Shown here in pieces: positions 1 through 7,471 of a stretch of 24,501 nucleotides of DNA. The position numbers were made by a program, and so were the translations under genes. Below the pieces are notes generated by a model that was given only the letters and a program-made list of their open reading frames with translations, was not told where the DNA came from and ran no database searches. Source of the stretch: Acidobacteriota bacterium (GTDB lineage Bacteria > Acidobacteriota > Terriglobia > UBA7540); contig JAKAWN010000040.1 of assembly GCA_021827245.1 (NCBI GenBank), positions 1-24,501 of the forward strand, written 5' to 3'. Position 1 is the stretch's first letter; each line of letters opens with the position of its first letter.

Positions 1-991
1 ATCTAATTTTGAGTGCTTCATCGAGAGACTTCGGCTGCTCTGCAAGCAGTCGTTTTGCGGTGCGGCGCACACGAGACTTGGTACCGTCGTCGCGGATATA
101 TTCTGCCGGAGATTTGCCGTCGATGCGTGCCAGCATCAGGCCGCCAAGATGACGCATGGTCATCTGTTCGAAATTCACCACTGTAGCCCCGCGAAGACCG
201 GAAACCAACGCCTGCCAGAATGCTTGTGCAGCCTGGTGATAGCGTTCCGTATCTTGCGGCCGATGAAACGACTTCAGCATCAGGTGGTTCAGAAGAAACC
301 CAGAATCGAATGAAGGGTCTCCCCAGTGAACAACCTCGAAATCGATCAGGAAAATCGCGTCGCCGTGCACGAGGATGTTCTTTGGACTGTAGTCGCCATG
401 AACAAGAGAGGTCTGGATCTTCCAGGAGTCCTCAATCAGACGCTCCAGTGCTTCGCGGGAATCCGGATGGCGGGCTGCCGTCGTCCGGTAATAGGGATCA
501 ATTCTGAGTTCATCAAAAACTGTGCGGTCTGCAAACTGTTCGTTGAACGCAGGTTCCTGCTGGCTGGCTTTGATCATGGAAGCAAGTATCCGCCCCACCG
601 TCTCCGCAAGCTCAAGCCGAACCTGCCCATCAAGCAGGGATTCTTTCCAGGCCACCGAACCTTCCGGTGCGGCGCTCATGAGGTACAAGAAGTTTTCGCG
701 ATCCACATGGACAACTCGCGGCACTGCACCATCAAGGATGGACCCGAGCGCCTGTATTGCCGCCGACTCCCGGAAGATTCTCTCGCGGTTCGACCTCCAA
801 TCGTCTTCCACTCGCAGTTTTCCAAGAGACTGCTTCGCCACCCAGCGAACTCCAGGTCCTTCTATCATGAAAACATTGTTTGAAACACCACCACCAAGTT
901 CTCGAATGGTGAGCGCCGCAGGATCACCGGCCAACCCCTGCTCGCCAAGATAGGCGGCGAGGGTTTCTGATGTAAGTCGAAATTCCGCCAT
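1..991 (-). CDS. APH/MtnK-like phosphotransferase (3' end outside window)
   Basis: This is a small-molecule kinase of the aminoglycoside phosphotransferase / methylthioribose kinase fold, predicted to be cytoplasmic. About 330 codons lie in the window and the C-terminus is cut by the left edge. An N-lobe glycine-rich loop GGGVSNNVF lies near residues 33-41, followed by a lysine in VAKQSL (about 53). The catalytic (Brenner) motif LVHGDYSPKNILV is near 196-208, with Asp200 and Asn205, and the metal-binding LIDFE follows at about 215-219. The N-lobe resembles 5-methylthioribose kinase, but the DFE (rather than DPE) argues against simply calling it MtnK. The substrate is unknown. It is the last visible gene of an operon, starting 37 nt after the zinc-ribbon gene. 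No strong Shine-Dalgarno sequence precedes the ATG, so translation may depend on upstream genes. Confidence 0.85.
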   Translation of the reverse strand, partial: MAEFRLTSETLAAYLGEQGLAGDPAALTIRELGGGVSNNVFMIEGPGVRWVAKQSLGKLRVEDDWRSNRERIFRESAAIQALGSILDGAVPRVVHVDRENFLYLMSAAPEGSVAWKESLLDGQVRLELAETVGRILASMIKASQQEPAFNEQFADRTVFDELRIDPYYRTTAARHPDSREALERLIEDSWKIQTSLVHGDYSPKNILVHGDAIFLIDFEVVHWGDPSFDSGFLLNHLMLKSFHRPQDTERYHQAAQAFWQALVSGLRGATVVNFEQMTMRHLGGLMLARIDGKSPAEYIRDDGTKSRVRRTAKRLLAEQPKSLDEALKIR

Positions 992-1028
992 TTCGATGCA
1001 AAAGGCGCCTTCAGCCGCAATCTCCGCA

Positions 1029-1262
1029 TCAAATGCGGCTTACTGCCTGCCCCATGCCATCCAGGCGTTCGAGCAAGCGGTAGCGCGCGCCGCACTTTGA
1101 ACATTGTACTCCGCGGCGGGACGATCGGCCTTCAACAGCCTTGCTGCCGGAAAAGCTTGCAAGGCCGAAATGCCCGTCCGGCGATGCGTAATACTCAAAC
1201 ATCATGTGGTTGCATCGTGTACAGAACTGCCAGCGATGATCAACGTGAGGGACTTCGTTCAT
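1029..1262 (-). CDS. Small zinc-ribbon protein (77 aa)
   Basis: This is a 77-residue protein of unknown function with two CxxC knuckles, Cys14/Cys17 and Cys54/Cys57, separated by 36 residues. The spacing suggests one structural zinc site (zinc ribbon). Its ATG overlaps the stop of the upstream methyltransferase as ATGA, which implies translational coupling and fixes this start over longer in-frame options. Kinase translation begins 37 nt after its stop, so the three genes look like one operon. There is no signal peptide, so it is probably cytoplasmic. It could bind nucleic acid or act as a partner of the methyltransferase or kinase, but nothing in the sequence decides this. A random ORF is unlikely given the paired CxxC motifs and the overlap. 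Confidence 0.7.
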   Translation of the reverse strand: MNEVPHVDHRWQFCTRCNHMMFEYYASPDGHFGLASFSGSKAVEGRSSRRGVQCSKCGARYRLLERLDGMGQAVSRI

Positions 1263-1993
1263 CGCCTGCCCTCTTCTCGAAACTGGGCCACAATCAGCTC
1301 CGACCGGAACCCGCATTGAGTAATCCGCTCGCGTAGATCTATCCCCCACCTATTCGACGCCAGCATTTCAGCCACAGGCAAAGGCCGGCAGCCTCCGACC
1401 ACCAAAGGGGAGCAATGGTACAGGACCATCCAGGCCTTGTTCACCAAGTGTGCCTGCTCTGTCATGCTCAAAACAATGAGCCGCCCGCCCGGCCTGAGCA
1501 CACGCGCAAACTCTTGTAATACGCGGGGAACATCTTCTTCAAGCAGGAGGTCTAGCATATAAAGGTTAAAAAGAATATCAAAAACCGCGCGGTCGAATGG
1601 CAAAGAAAACGCATCAGCACGGCAGAGGTCACACCTAATCCCGTTGGTCGCCAGCCGCTTGCGGGCCCTGTGAAGCATGCGGGCGGAAAAATCAACGCCC
1701 AAGCAGCGCTTGAGCCCAGGATTCTTTGCGAGCATGGAATAGAATTCACCGCCCCCGACCGCTATTTCCAGGACCGACTCGTTTCCGACAAGATGGGCCG
1801 CTTCATAAGCTCGAGAGCCAGCCCGGCTTTCGAAGAGACCGGACCAGAATCCGTAAACCGGAGCCGCTGTGTCGTAAAACCTGGCCAGACGCGTCCGGAT
1901 TTGGGCTGCATCAACTGGGCTTCGACTCGTACAATTCAGATTGAAACCTCCGCCGCTCGGGATATGATGGAACTTCGGGGCTGAAGCGGACAT
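1259..1993 (-). CDS. Class I SAM-dependent methyltransferase
   Basis: This is a 244-aa cytoplasmic methyltransferase of the UbiE/Methyltransf_11 type. SAM-binding motif I is VLEIAVGGGEF (about residues 74-84). The acidic end of strand 2 is GVDFS (about 99-103). The motif following strand 4 is RADAFSLPFDRAVFDILFN (about 125-143), and the post-motif region LRPGGRLIVLS is at about 166-176. The acceptor is unknown. The ATG at 1993 has no Shine-Dalgarno sequence and lies 16 bp from the divergent oxidoreductase start. The conserved fold begins only near residue 33, so the N-terminus is uncertain. A CTG at 1939 sits six bases after a GGAGGT and is an unusual alternative. The gene heads an operon with the zinc-ribbon protein (ATGA overlap) and the kinase. 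Confidence 0.85.
   Translation of the reverse strand: MSASAPKFHHIPSGGGFNLNCTSRSPVDAAQIRTRLARFYDTAAPVYGFWSGLFESRAGSRAYEAAHLVGNESVLEIAVGGGEFYSMLAKNPGLKRCLGVDFSARMLHRARKRLATNGIRCDLCRADAFSLPFDRAVFDILFNLYMLDLLLEEDVPRVLQEFARVLRPGGRLIVLSMTEQAHLVNKAWMVLYHCSPLVVGGCRPLPVAEMLASNRWGIDLRERITQCGFRSELIVAQFREEGRR
1941..1968 (+). promoter_or_regulatory. Predicted sigma70-type promoter of the molybdoenzyme gene
   Basis: TTGAAA (1941-1946), a 16-bp spacer and TATGAT (1963-1968) form a good -35/-10 pair. Transcription would start near 1975 and give a leader of about 35 nt before the ATG at 2010. The promoter lies inside the annotated 5' end of the divergent methyltransferase. Confidence 0.5.
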
Positions 1994-1999
1994 CTCATA

Positions 2000-2013
2000 C
2001 CATAGCACTATGG
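2000..2013. promoter_or_regulatory. Palindrome CCATAG-CA-CTATGG in divergent junction
   Basis: This is a perfect 6+6 bp inverted repeat with a 2-bp centre. It overlaps the molybdoenzyme start codon and lies immediately upstream of the methyltransferase ATG. It could be an operator for a dimeric regulator or chance symmetry around the start codon. No regulator gene is adjacent. Confidence 0.3.
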
Positions 2014-3026
2014 AACGAAGAACTCTGATTATCGGCGCTTTCGCGGGCGGAATTAGCCTGATTGAATACGCCCTTGCCAACCGCTGGATGAACGGCACGC
2101 CCGACCCCGGCGGGCTTTCCGTCAAAGCGTATGAGCGATATGGAAGTAAGGCCGCACTCATGGCCATTACGCCCAACGATGAGTTTTACGTCACCTCCAA
2201 AGGCTCCACGCCCACAGTCGACCGCGCGAAGTGGCAGCTTAAATTCGATGGGCTCGTTGATCATCCTTTTTCCATCGACTACCCGGAGCTGCTGAAGCTG
2301 CCACGAATCGAAAAGGTCTATACACTTGAATGTATCTCCGATCCCATCGACGGCACGGCTATTGGCAACGCAAAGTGGACAGGCACGCCGCTGAAACCCC
2401 TGATCGAGCGTGCCAGCCCTTCGGGCGAGGCAACCTATGCAGCCATCTATGCAGCCGACGACTTCTCAACCGGACACACACTCCGCAGGCTCTGGAACGA
2501 GGAGAACTTTATCGCCTATAAGATGAACGGCGAGGACCTGCCGCCTATTCACGGCTATCCGGTCAGGATCTTCGTTCCCGGCAAGTTCGGCATGAAGCAA
2601 CCCAAATGGGTGACACGCATTGAACTGGTCAAGAAGCCCTACCTCGGTTATTGGGAGAGGCGCGGATGGTCCAACTCATGCGAACGTTGGGCGCACGCAC
2701 GCTTCACCGATCTCAAGAATGGCGCAAAGATCTCGGCGCGCAACTTCGAGTTCGCAGGTTACGCCATCGGGAATTTGGCTGGGATCGAATCTGTCGACAT
2801 CAGCTTCGATGACGGCGAGACCTGGAAGCCGACGACAATCTTCAGCAACCCCTCGCCCATCGTGTGGACGTTCTGGAAATATACCTGGGTAAACCCCAAG
2901 CGTGGTACGTACCATGTTCGCGTCCGGGCCATCGACGGGGAGGGCCGCATCGAGGGCCGAGGGCCGACTTCCACATTCCCAAGCGGCGCCACTGGCCAAG
3001 CCGTCATGACCGTTACAGTCGTCTGA
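2010..3026 (+). CDS. Sulfite oxidase-family molybdopterin oxidoreductase
   Basis: This 338-aa enzyme has the sulfite oxidase fold (YedY/MsrP/SorA relatives). It would use a molybdenum-molybdopterin centre, probably in the periplasm. The N-terminus MERRTLIIGAFAGG has twin arginines before a hydrophobic stretch, consistent with a non-canonical Tat signal or anchor. The Mo-binding domain spans roughly residues 50-210. Molybdenum-ligand Cys108 sits in YTLECISD, followed by WTGTPLKPL and the HGYPVRIFVPGKFG loop. Residues about 235-338 form the C-terminal Ig-like Mo-co dimerisation domain (SVDISFDDGETW). The substrate (sulfite, sulfoxide or other) cannot be told, and no haem or membrane partner gene adjoins. 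The ATG at 2010 is the first in-frame start after a stop at 1965; it lacks a Shine-Dalgarno sequence. The gene converges with the YHS gene. Confidence 0.9.
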   Translation: MERRTLIIGAFAGGISLIEYALANRWMNGTPDPGGLSVKAYERYGSKAALMAITPNDEFYVTSKGSTPTVDRAKWQLKFDGLVDHPFSIDYPELLKLPRIEKVYTLECISDPIDGTAIGNAKWTGTPLKPLIERASPSGEATYAAIYAADDFSTGHTLRRLWNEENFIAYKMNGEDLPPIHGYPVRIFVPGKFGMKQPKWVTRIELVKKPYLGYWERRGWSNSCERWAHARFTDLKNGAKISARNFEFAGYAIGNLAGIESVDISFDDGETWKPTTIFSNPSPIVWTFWKYTWVNPKRGTYHVRVRAIDGEGRIEGRGPTSTFPSGATGQAVMTVTVV

Positions 3027-3058
3027 TCACACCGGCTTTCCTCCCGCTAATTCCAGGG

Positions 3059-3208
3059 CTACTTGCCCAGATACCTCTTCGGCTCCTTGTCAAACTTCGC
3101 CTTGCATCCGGGGGCACAGAAATAGATCGTCTGGCCTTTGTACTGGCTGGTTGCTGTCGCCTTCTCCGAATCAATCTGCATCTTGCAAACTGGATCAACG
3201 ACTTTCAT
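3059..3208 (-). CDS. YHS-domain protein
   Basis: This 49-aa protein is essentially one YHS domain: DPVCKMQI near residues 5-12, YKGQTIYFCAPGCKAKF in the middle and a final P-x-x-YLGK. YHS domains are treble-clef-like, probably metal-binding modules found alone or in copper/heavy-metal ATPases and some dehydrogenases. Cys8, Cys31 and Cys35 are the likely ligands. The start is fixed by a strong AAAGGAG six bases upstream of the ATG at 3208; a longer in-frame ATG at 3253 lacks this. No transporter or redox partner is adjacent, so its metal and role are unknown. It is convergent with the molybdoenzyme gene, with about 32 bp between them. Confidence 0.85.
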   Translation of the reverse strand: MKVVDPVCKMQIDSEKATATSQYKGQTIYFCAPGCKAKFDKEPKRYLGK

Positions 3209-3458
3209 TTCGCTCCTTTCTACTGCCATCGAAGATTGCTCGTGATTTCTCATTCAAGGATAGTCGATTGGACAAGGCAAAATCCAGCAAGGTAGGCGAA
3301 GCCACAGCACAAGTTTGAGGCAATGTCCACTCTGGCATGGGAAAGCGTCGATTGCGTCCGGCCGCCGTGCCTGAGGATCCATTCGAATGACTGGATCGCC
3401 CAACGCCGGCAGTGATCTGGGACACAGAACATGGCAACGCGATGAGATGCAATGTTCA

Positions 3459-4742
3459 TCAAGGCAAATGGTTTCGAATAATCCGTGTGTTTTCAGTAGA
3501 CAGAATTTTGACTTGGGAACGCAGCAATTCCAACGCCCTGAGCAATTGCGCATCGCTGCTGTGGAGGAGCTGCTCGGCAGTCATGGTGCGCTCATCTGCG
3601 GGGAAAAGAAGCGAGGCGCGCGGCGACATTGCAACGACAACGTTCGGCTTGATGCCTTTATGCCAGATCACGTGGCCATCGGGCGTGAGCCATTCTTCAA
3701 TGGCCAGCAACAGCGCCGAGCCATCCGAAAGCTTGAACTCCCTGAGCACGGTGCCGGTGCCGAAAGTCGTCTCGCCCACCAACTGCGCTCGATGCCGATC
3801 CTGCAAAGCGCCGGCGACAATCTCAGCGGCACTGGCCGTGCCGCCGTTGACCAGGACCACAAGCGGAATGTGCATAGCCTCTCCACCTGGCCTAACCCGG
3901 ACGGGTTTTTCCTCGCCCTTGGCATTTTTTACGAGGAGCACGTTGCCGCCCTCAAGGAACTGGCTCGCGACGTCCACTGCTTGGCTCAGCAACCCTCCAG
4001 GATTGTTGCGCAGGTCAAAGATGATGCCGGTGGCAGGCTCTTTCTTGATGGCGGCCAGTGCCTGGCGCAACTCCGTGACGGTTCCGCGGCCGAAACTTGC
4101 GATGCGCAGGTCCGCGACCGTGGTGCCCGGCAGCATATGCCAGGTGACATCCCGAAGCTTAATGACTGCCCGTATAAGAGTGACTTGCTGCGTCTCGCCG
4201 GTAGCCGGTCGAAAGATCGTAAGGGTTACCTTTGTGCCCGCGGGACCGGAAATCATCTTCACGGCCTGGTCCAATGGCAGACCGGTGATTTGCCGCCCGT
4301 TGACGCGCAAAATGATGTCGCCAGGTCTCAGGCCCGCTTGCTCCGCCGGCGAGCCGTCTAACGGCGCCACGATTACGACATGTCCGGCTTTCGACTGGAT
4401 TTCAGCGCCTATCCCCTGGTATTTGCTCCTTTCCAGTTCAGCCAGATCTTTGACCATTTGCCGGCTGAGAAAGCGGGTATGGCCCGTGTCGCCGAGAGAA
4501 TTCACCATCCCGCTAATGGCGCCGTAAGTCATTCGGCGCGGATTCTCCGCGGCGCGGTCCACGTAGTATCGGTGGATCAGACTCCAGGCCTGAGAAATTA
4601 GCTGGAAATTGAGCTGGGCCTCCGTCGGACGGAGCGCTGCGTCCGCAAAGCGGTCCAGCACTAGGCCCCCAATCACGCCCAGTAGGAGGATCATCAACGC
4701 GCTTGCGGCCAATAGTCCGACTTTTTTCCCTGGTAGACGCAT
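3459..4742 (-). CDS. S41 (C-terminal processing) peptidase with PDZ domain, atypical active site
   Basis: This 427-aa protein has an N-terminal membrane or signal segment (about residues 8-30), a PDZ domain (about 100-185, with GIGAEI and AGLRPGDIILRVNG) and an S41 peptidase core (about 205-375). The family cleaves exported proteins near their C-termini, so this copy is probably periplasmic and membrane-tethered. The nucleophile is kept as Ser304 in GGTASAAEI, as is Asp315. The lysine of the usual TFGKG motif is Thr329 (TFGTG), and the Gln four residues later is Leu333. The nucleotides clearly encode Thr (ACC) and Leu (CTC). It may be inactive, use another general base, or belong to a subfamily with this motif. 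It lies 98 bp after the metallo-beta-lactamase-fold gene and could be co-transcribed with it. Confidence 0.9.
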   Translation of the reverse strand: MRLPGKKVGLLAASALMILLLGVIGGLVLDRFADAALRPTEAQLNFQLISQAWSLIHRYYVDRAAENPRRMTYGAISGMVNSLGDTGHTRFLSRQMVKDLAELERSKYQGIGAEIQSKAGHVVIVAPLDGSPAEQAGLRPGDIILRVNGRQITGLPLDQAVKMISGPAGTKVTLTIFRPATGETQQVTLIRAVIKLRDVTWHMLPGTTVADLRIASFGRGTVTELRQALAAIKKEPATGIIFDLRNNPGGLLSQAVDVASQFLEGGNVLLVKNAKGEEKPVRVRPGGEAMHIPLVVLVNGGTASAAEIVAGALQDRHRAQLVGETTFGTGTVLREFKLSDGSALLLAIEEWLTPDGHVIWHKGIKPNVVVAMSPRASLLFPADERTMTAEQLLHSSDAQLLRALELLRSQVKILSTENTRIIRNHLP

Positions 4743-4840
4743 CTGTTACCCACATACACAGTGTAGCGTACCTCTGTTGCGCGTCTCCTCTTCGCGCCGA
4801 CATAGAGAGTTCGCATTTACTTGGGGCTACGCGCCGGCTT

Positions 4841-6406
4841 TCACCGTCTTGACACGGTCACGGTATAGACGGCGCTCAGCGTTCGGTCCGGGGACTTGAC
4901 GACGACCTCTACTTTGGAGGAACGGAGCTGCACGGTGTGTAGCTCTCCCGCAGTCACCGGATCGTCGTCGATGGTGACAGCCGAGCGGCTTGAGGTTGGG
5001 TCTGCCGTGATCTTGACGCTGGTGAGGCCCTGCGGCACCTCAACCGTATAATCCTTGACTTGCGGCGTGAAGTAGGGCGCCAGTTTGAATCCGTCGACAG
5101 CAAGCCACGTCAAGCCATCGATCTTGTCCGGCGGGGCCGGAAGGCAGCGGGCGCGATTCACATTGATTGCGACCCAGTTGGGATCGGTGAAACGGTTGCC
5201 CACGATCACCTGCCAGATCCCAGGCGGCCGATATGAGGGCACCAGGGCCGCATCGCCCTCGCCCATCAGCCTCTGCAATGCGGTCTCGAGGTTGTCCAGG
5301 TAAGTTTCGCCCTTCAGTGGATGATCGTTGTGCCCGGTCATGATGTACTTGACACCGTTGCCAAGCTCCGCGCGGACGCGTTTGACCGCGGCCCAGTACA
5401 CATCCAGCGAATTGGGATCGAACTGCAGCCAGGCGGCATCCGGAACTGTCGGAGAATTGCTGCCAAACGCATCGCCGGAGAAGAGGTATCCGGTCTGCTT
5501 ATCGAAGATGACCATCGAACCGGGCGTGTGTCCTGGCACGGCGTAGACGATGAGCGACCGGCCGCCGATGTCGATCTTTTCTCTGTTGTGCATGGAGACG
5601 ACATGTTTTTCGATCACGGAGTCCGGCACGCCACGCCTTTCCAGAAACCGTACCAGTCCGGCACGGTCCGGCGCGCCAATATACTCCAAGTGGTCGCGGA
5701 CGAACTGATCCGACTGGCCAATATGGTCGCCATGATTGTGAGTGAAGATGACAATCATTGCCTGGCCGCCGGTGAACCGCGAAATGTACGCCTTAAGATT
5801 GCCACGGCCCATGCCCGAATCGATCAGCACATAGGTTCGCGTTCCCTTGAACAAAAACATCTTGTCGTTATAGGAGTCGCGGATCATCCGGACACCGGGC
5901 AGAATCTCCTCTGAGGTGTATGAAGTGAGGTCGCGCTGGTCGATGGTGTACTCGAAATGACTGACGTCGCTGTTCGTATGTCCGTCCTCGATGGCCACAG
6001 CGCGGATGGTGTAGCCTGCCTTAACACCCCGCAGGCCATCATAAAAGCCGGTGAGGAAAAGAAGTTGGGAAGGATTAAAAACCGGACTCTGGGCTGTGGG
6101 AACGCTGCCGTCCAGGGTGTAATGGATCGTCGCGCCGTGTGCAGCATCGAGCAGCGTCACAGATTCTGTTACGGGAAAAGTTCCAGAGGGCGGAAACGCC
6201 GTTGGCGCAGGCAGCTTGGGCCCATGACCCTGCGGCGGCGGGGGCCCAAACTGTGCGCGCAGCACAGGGCAGATGGCAATGATCAATACAACAACGCCGG
6301 CAATTAACCGGCCAATGAGAGCCTTTCGAGACCGGGCTGGAGCGGCCGCCGGCAGCTTTCGCCTGGTGCTATTGTGATTGCCAAGCAATCCGTGATCTTC
6401 ACACAT
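4841..6406 (-). CDS. Exported metallo-beta-lactamase-fold hydrolase, three domains
   Basis: This is a 521-aa secreted or membrane-anchored protein. The order is: a hydrophobic segment at about residues 30-50; an Ig-like CHB_HEX_C_1-type domain at about 70-156 (TIHYTLDGSVPT, IRAVAIEDG); a metallo-beta-lactamase domain at about 165-370; and a C-terminal cadherin-like beta-sandwich at about 435-521 (ending YTVTVSRR). The dinuclear metal ligands look complete: His223, His225, Asp227 and His228 (THNHGDHIG), His293 (GHTPGS), Asp312 (SGDAFG) and His359 (TGHNDHP). The substrate is unknown; it could be a lactonase, esterase, phosphodiesterase or similar. The start has GGAGGGAG just upstream and a good promoter at 6430-6459. 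The flanking beta-sandwich modules suggest binding to a surface or polymer. Confidence 0.88.
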   Translation of the reverse strand: MCEDHGLLGNHNSTRRKLPAAAPARSRKALIGRLIAGVVVLIIAICPVLRAQFGPPPPQGHGPKLPAPTAFPPSGTFPVTESVTLLDAAHGATIHYTLDGSVPTAQSPVFNPSQLLFLTGFYDGLRGVKAGYTIRAVAIEDGHTNSDVSHFEYTIDQRDLTSYTSEEILPGVRMIRDSYNDKMFLFKGTRTYVLIDSGMGRGNLKAYISRFTGGQAMIVIFTHNHGDHIGQSDQFVRDHLEYIGAPDRAGLVRFLERRGVPDSVIEKHVVSMHNREKIDIGGRSLIVYAVPGHTPGSMVIFDKQTGYLFSGDAFGSNSPTVPDAAWLQFDPNSLDVYWAAVKRVRAELGNGVKYIMTGHNDHPLKGETYLDNLETALQRLMGEGDAALVPSYRPPGIWQVIVGNRFTDPNWVAINVNRARCLPAPPDKIDGLTWLAVDGFKLAPYFTPQVKDYTVEVPQGLTSVKITADPTSSRSAVTIDDDPVTAGELHTVQLRSSKVEVVVKSPDRTLSAVYTVTVSRR

Positions 6407-6429
6407 GACTCCCTCCTCGGGGCGCGATG

Positions 6430-6459
6430 ATTGTATGCAAGTTCAACTTTACGCGTCAA
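6430..6459 (-). promoter_or_regulatory. Predicted promoter of the metallo-beta-lactamase-fold gene
   Basis: Read on the minus strand, TTGACG, an 18-bp spacer and TACAAT match the sigma70 consensus at 5/6 and 5/6. Transcription would begin near 6423, about 17 nt before the ATG and including the Shine-Dalgarno sequence. The rest of the spacer (6460-6639) shows nothing else. Confidence 0.6.
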
Positions 6460-6639
6460 GCACGGCACTGCGCCGCCGTAACGATTTCCAGCCGGCCGTG
6501 CATTCATGAAAGGGGGGCGAAAGCGCCACGCAACTGGCCCGGAGGCCGGTTTCAGGACGGGCCGGCGTTCCGATCTATCCGGACGGCAACAGGCGGGCGA
6601 GAGGCATCCTGCATGCGCATGGCTTCGGTCCTGCCATGC

Positions 6640-7299
6640 TCATGGCACGTGCCAGATCAGATGGTGCTTCTTGTCGTTGCCGAACATGGCGATCGAGTCG
6701 GCGGTGGTCGGGGACGTCTGGCCCGTGCCGACAGTGGTCAGATCGACAGAGCCCAGATCCATCACGTAGCCCTGGGAGTCCTGAATCTCAACACGCGGAG
6801 AATTTGAATCGACACGAACGGAATTCGTTCCCTTGCCAGAAAGTGACAGCAAACCACCGCCGCCAGAGCCGCTTCCCAATTCGGCCGTAACGTGGGGTGT
6901 CCTTCCTTTTGAGGCGAAACGGAATTGGAGGTGGTCTCCCAACAGCGATGCCTCCCCTTCCTCGCCGGAAATGGTAAGCTTGCCAGCACTGACAGAGGTG
7001 AGCGGCTTCCCATTCTGATCGAACATTTGAATTTCCGGCTGACAGTCAGCCGCAGTGGGACAATGCACGGCAATCTGAACTCGCACTTTACCTGCGCGAT
7101 CCACCACGTCGAACTCGCGCACCTTGATCTTTTGGGAACCGGGAACGGCATCGGCAGCCTTCCGGGCAGAGGAACATGACACCGTATAAACAACACCGGC
7201 CGTTACGATCAACGCGAGTCCCACAGCGGCCAGGCGCTTCAGCCGCCGATGGTCGCGTTCAAGGCTTTCCAGCCGTTGTGCAAGTTCTGTGTCAGTCAT
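6640..7299 (-). CDS. Membrane-anchored protein of unknown function
   Basis: This 219-aa protein has a short charged, heptad-like N-terminus (TELAQRLESLERDHRRLKRL), one membrane segment at about residues 24-43, then an extracytoplasmic beta-rich region. FDVVDRAGKVRVQI, MFDQNGKPLTSV and ISGEEGEASLLGD give repeated short strand-turn patterns, and a glycine-rich stretch GSGSGGGG lies near 143. Proteins of this build are, as I recall, common in Acidobacteriota, but I know of no function. The ATG at 7299 has AAGGGAGAG upstream. Two cysteines in VHCPTAADCQ could form a disulfide. It is a single gene between two other minus-strand genes, with 233 bp before the next one. Confidence 0.75.
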   Translation of the reverse strand: MTDTELAQRLESLERDHRRLKRLAAVGLALIVTAGVVYTVSCSSARKAADAVPGSQKIKVREFDVVDRAGKVRVQIAVHCPTAADCQPEIQMFDQNGKPLTSVSAGKLTISGEEGEASLLGDHLQFRFASKGRTPHVTAELGSGSGGGGLLSLSGKGTNSVRVDSNSPRVEIQDSQGYVMDLGSVDLTTVGTGQTSPTTADSIAMFGNDKKHHLIWHVP

Positions 7300-7471
7300 A
7301 GCGAATCTCTCCCTTGTTGCGTGATTAAGCCGCCTGCAAAGAACACGACAAGTCTACCACCTTCGAGAAAGGCGGATCTCAGGTCTTGTAGGGGCTGGCC
7401 GGCCTTCGCAGCCGGGCAACGCTCGGGCGGGAGCCGGGGCGCGGGTGGAATCCCACGGCGCAAATCCAGGC

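Noticed and set aside
865..1104. 79-aa minus-strand frame at the kinase start
   Set aside because: It is out of frame with the kinase, Arg/Pro-rich, and overlaps both the kinase N-terminus and the end of the zinc-ribbon gene.
3387..4527. Long plus-strand frames (324 and 371 aa) opposite the S41 gene
   Set aside because: They are antisense shadows of a clearly conserved PDZ/S41 protein in GC-rich DNA. They have low-complexity Arg/Ser/Pro content and no motifs.
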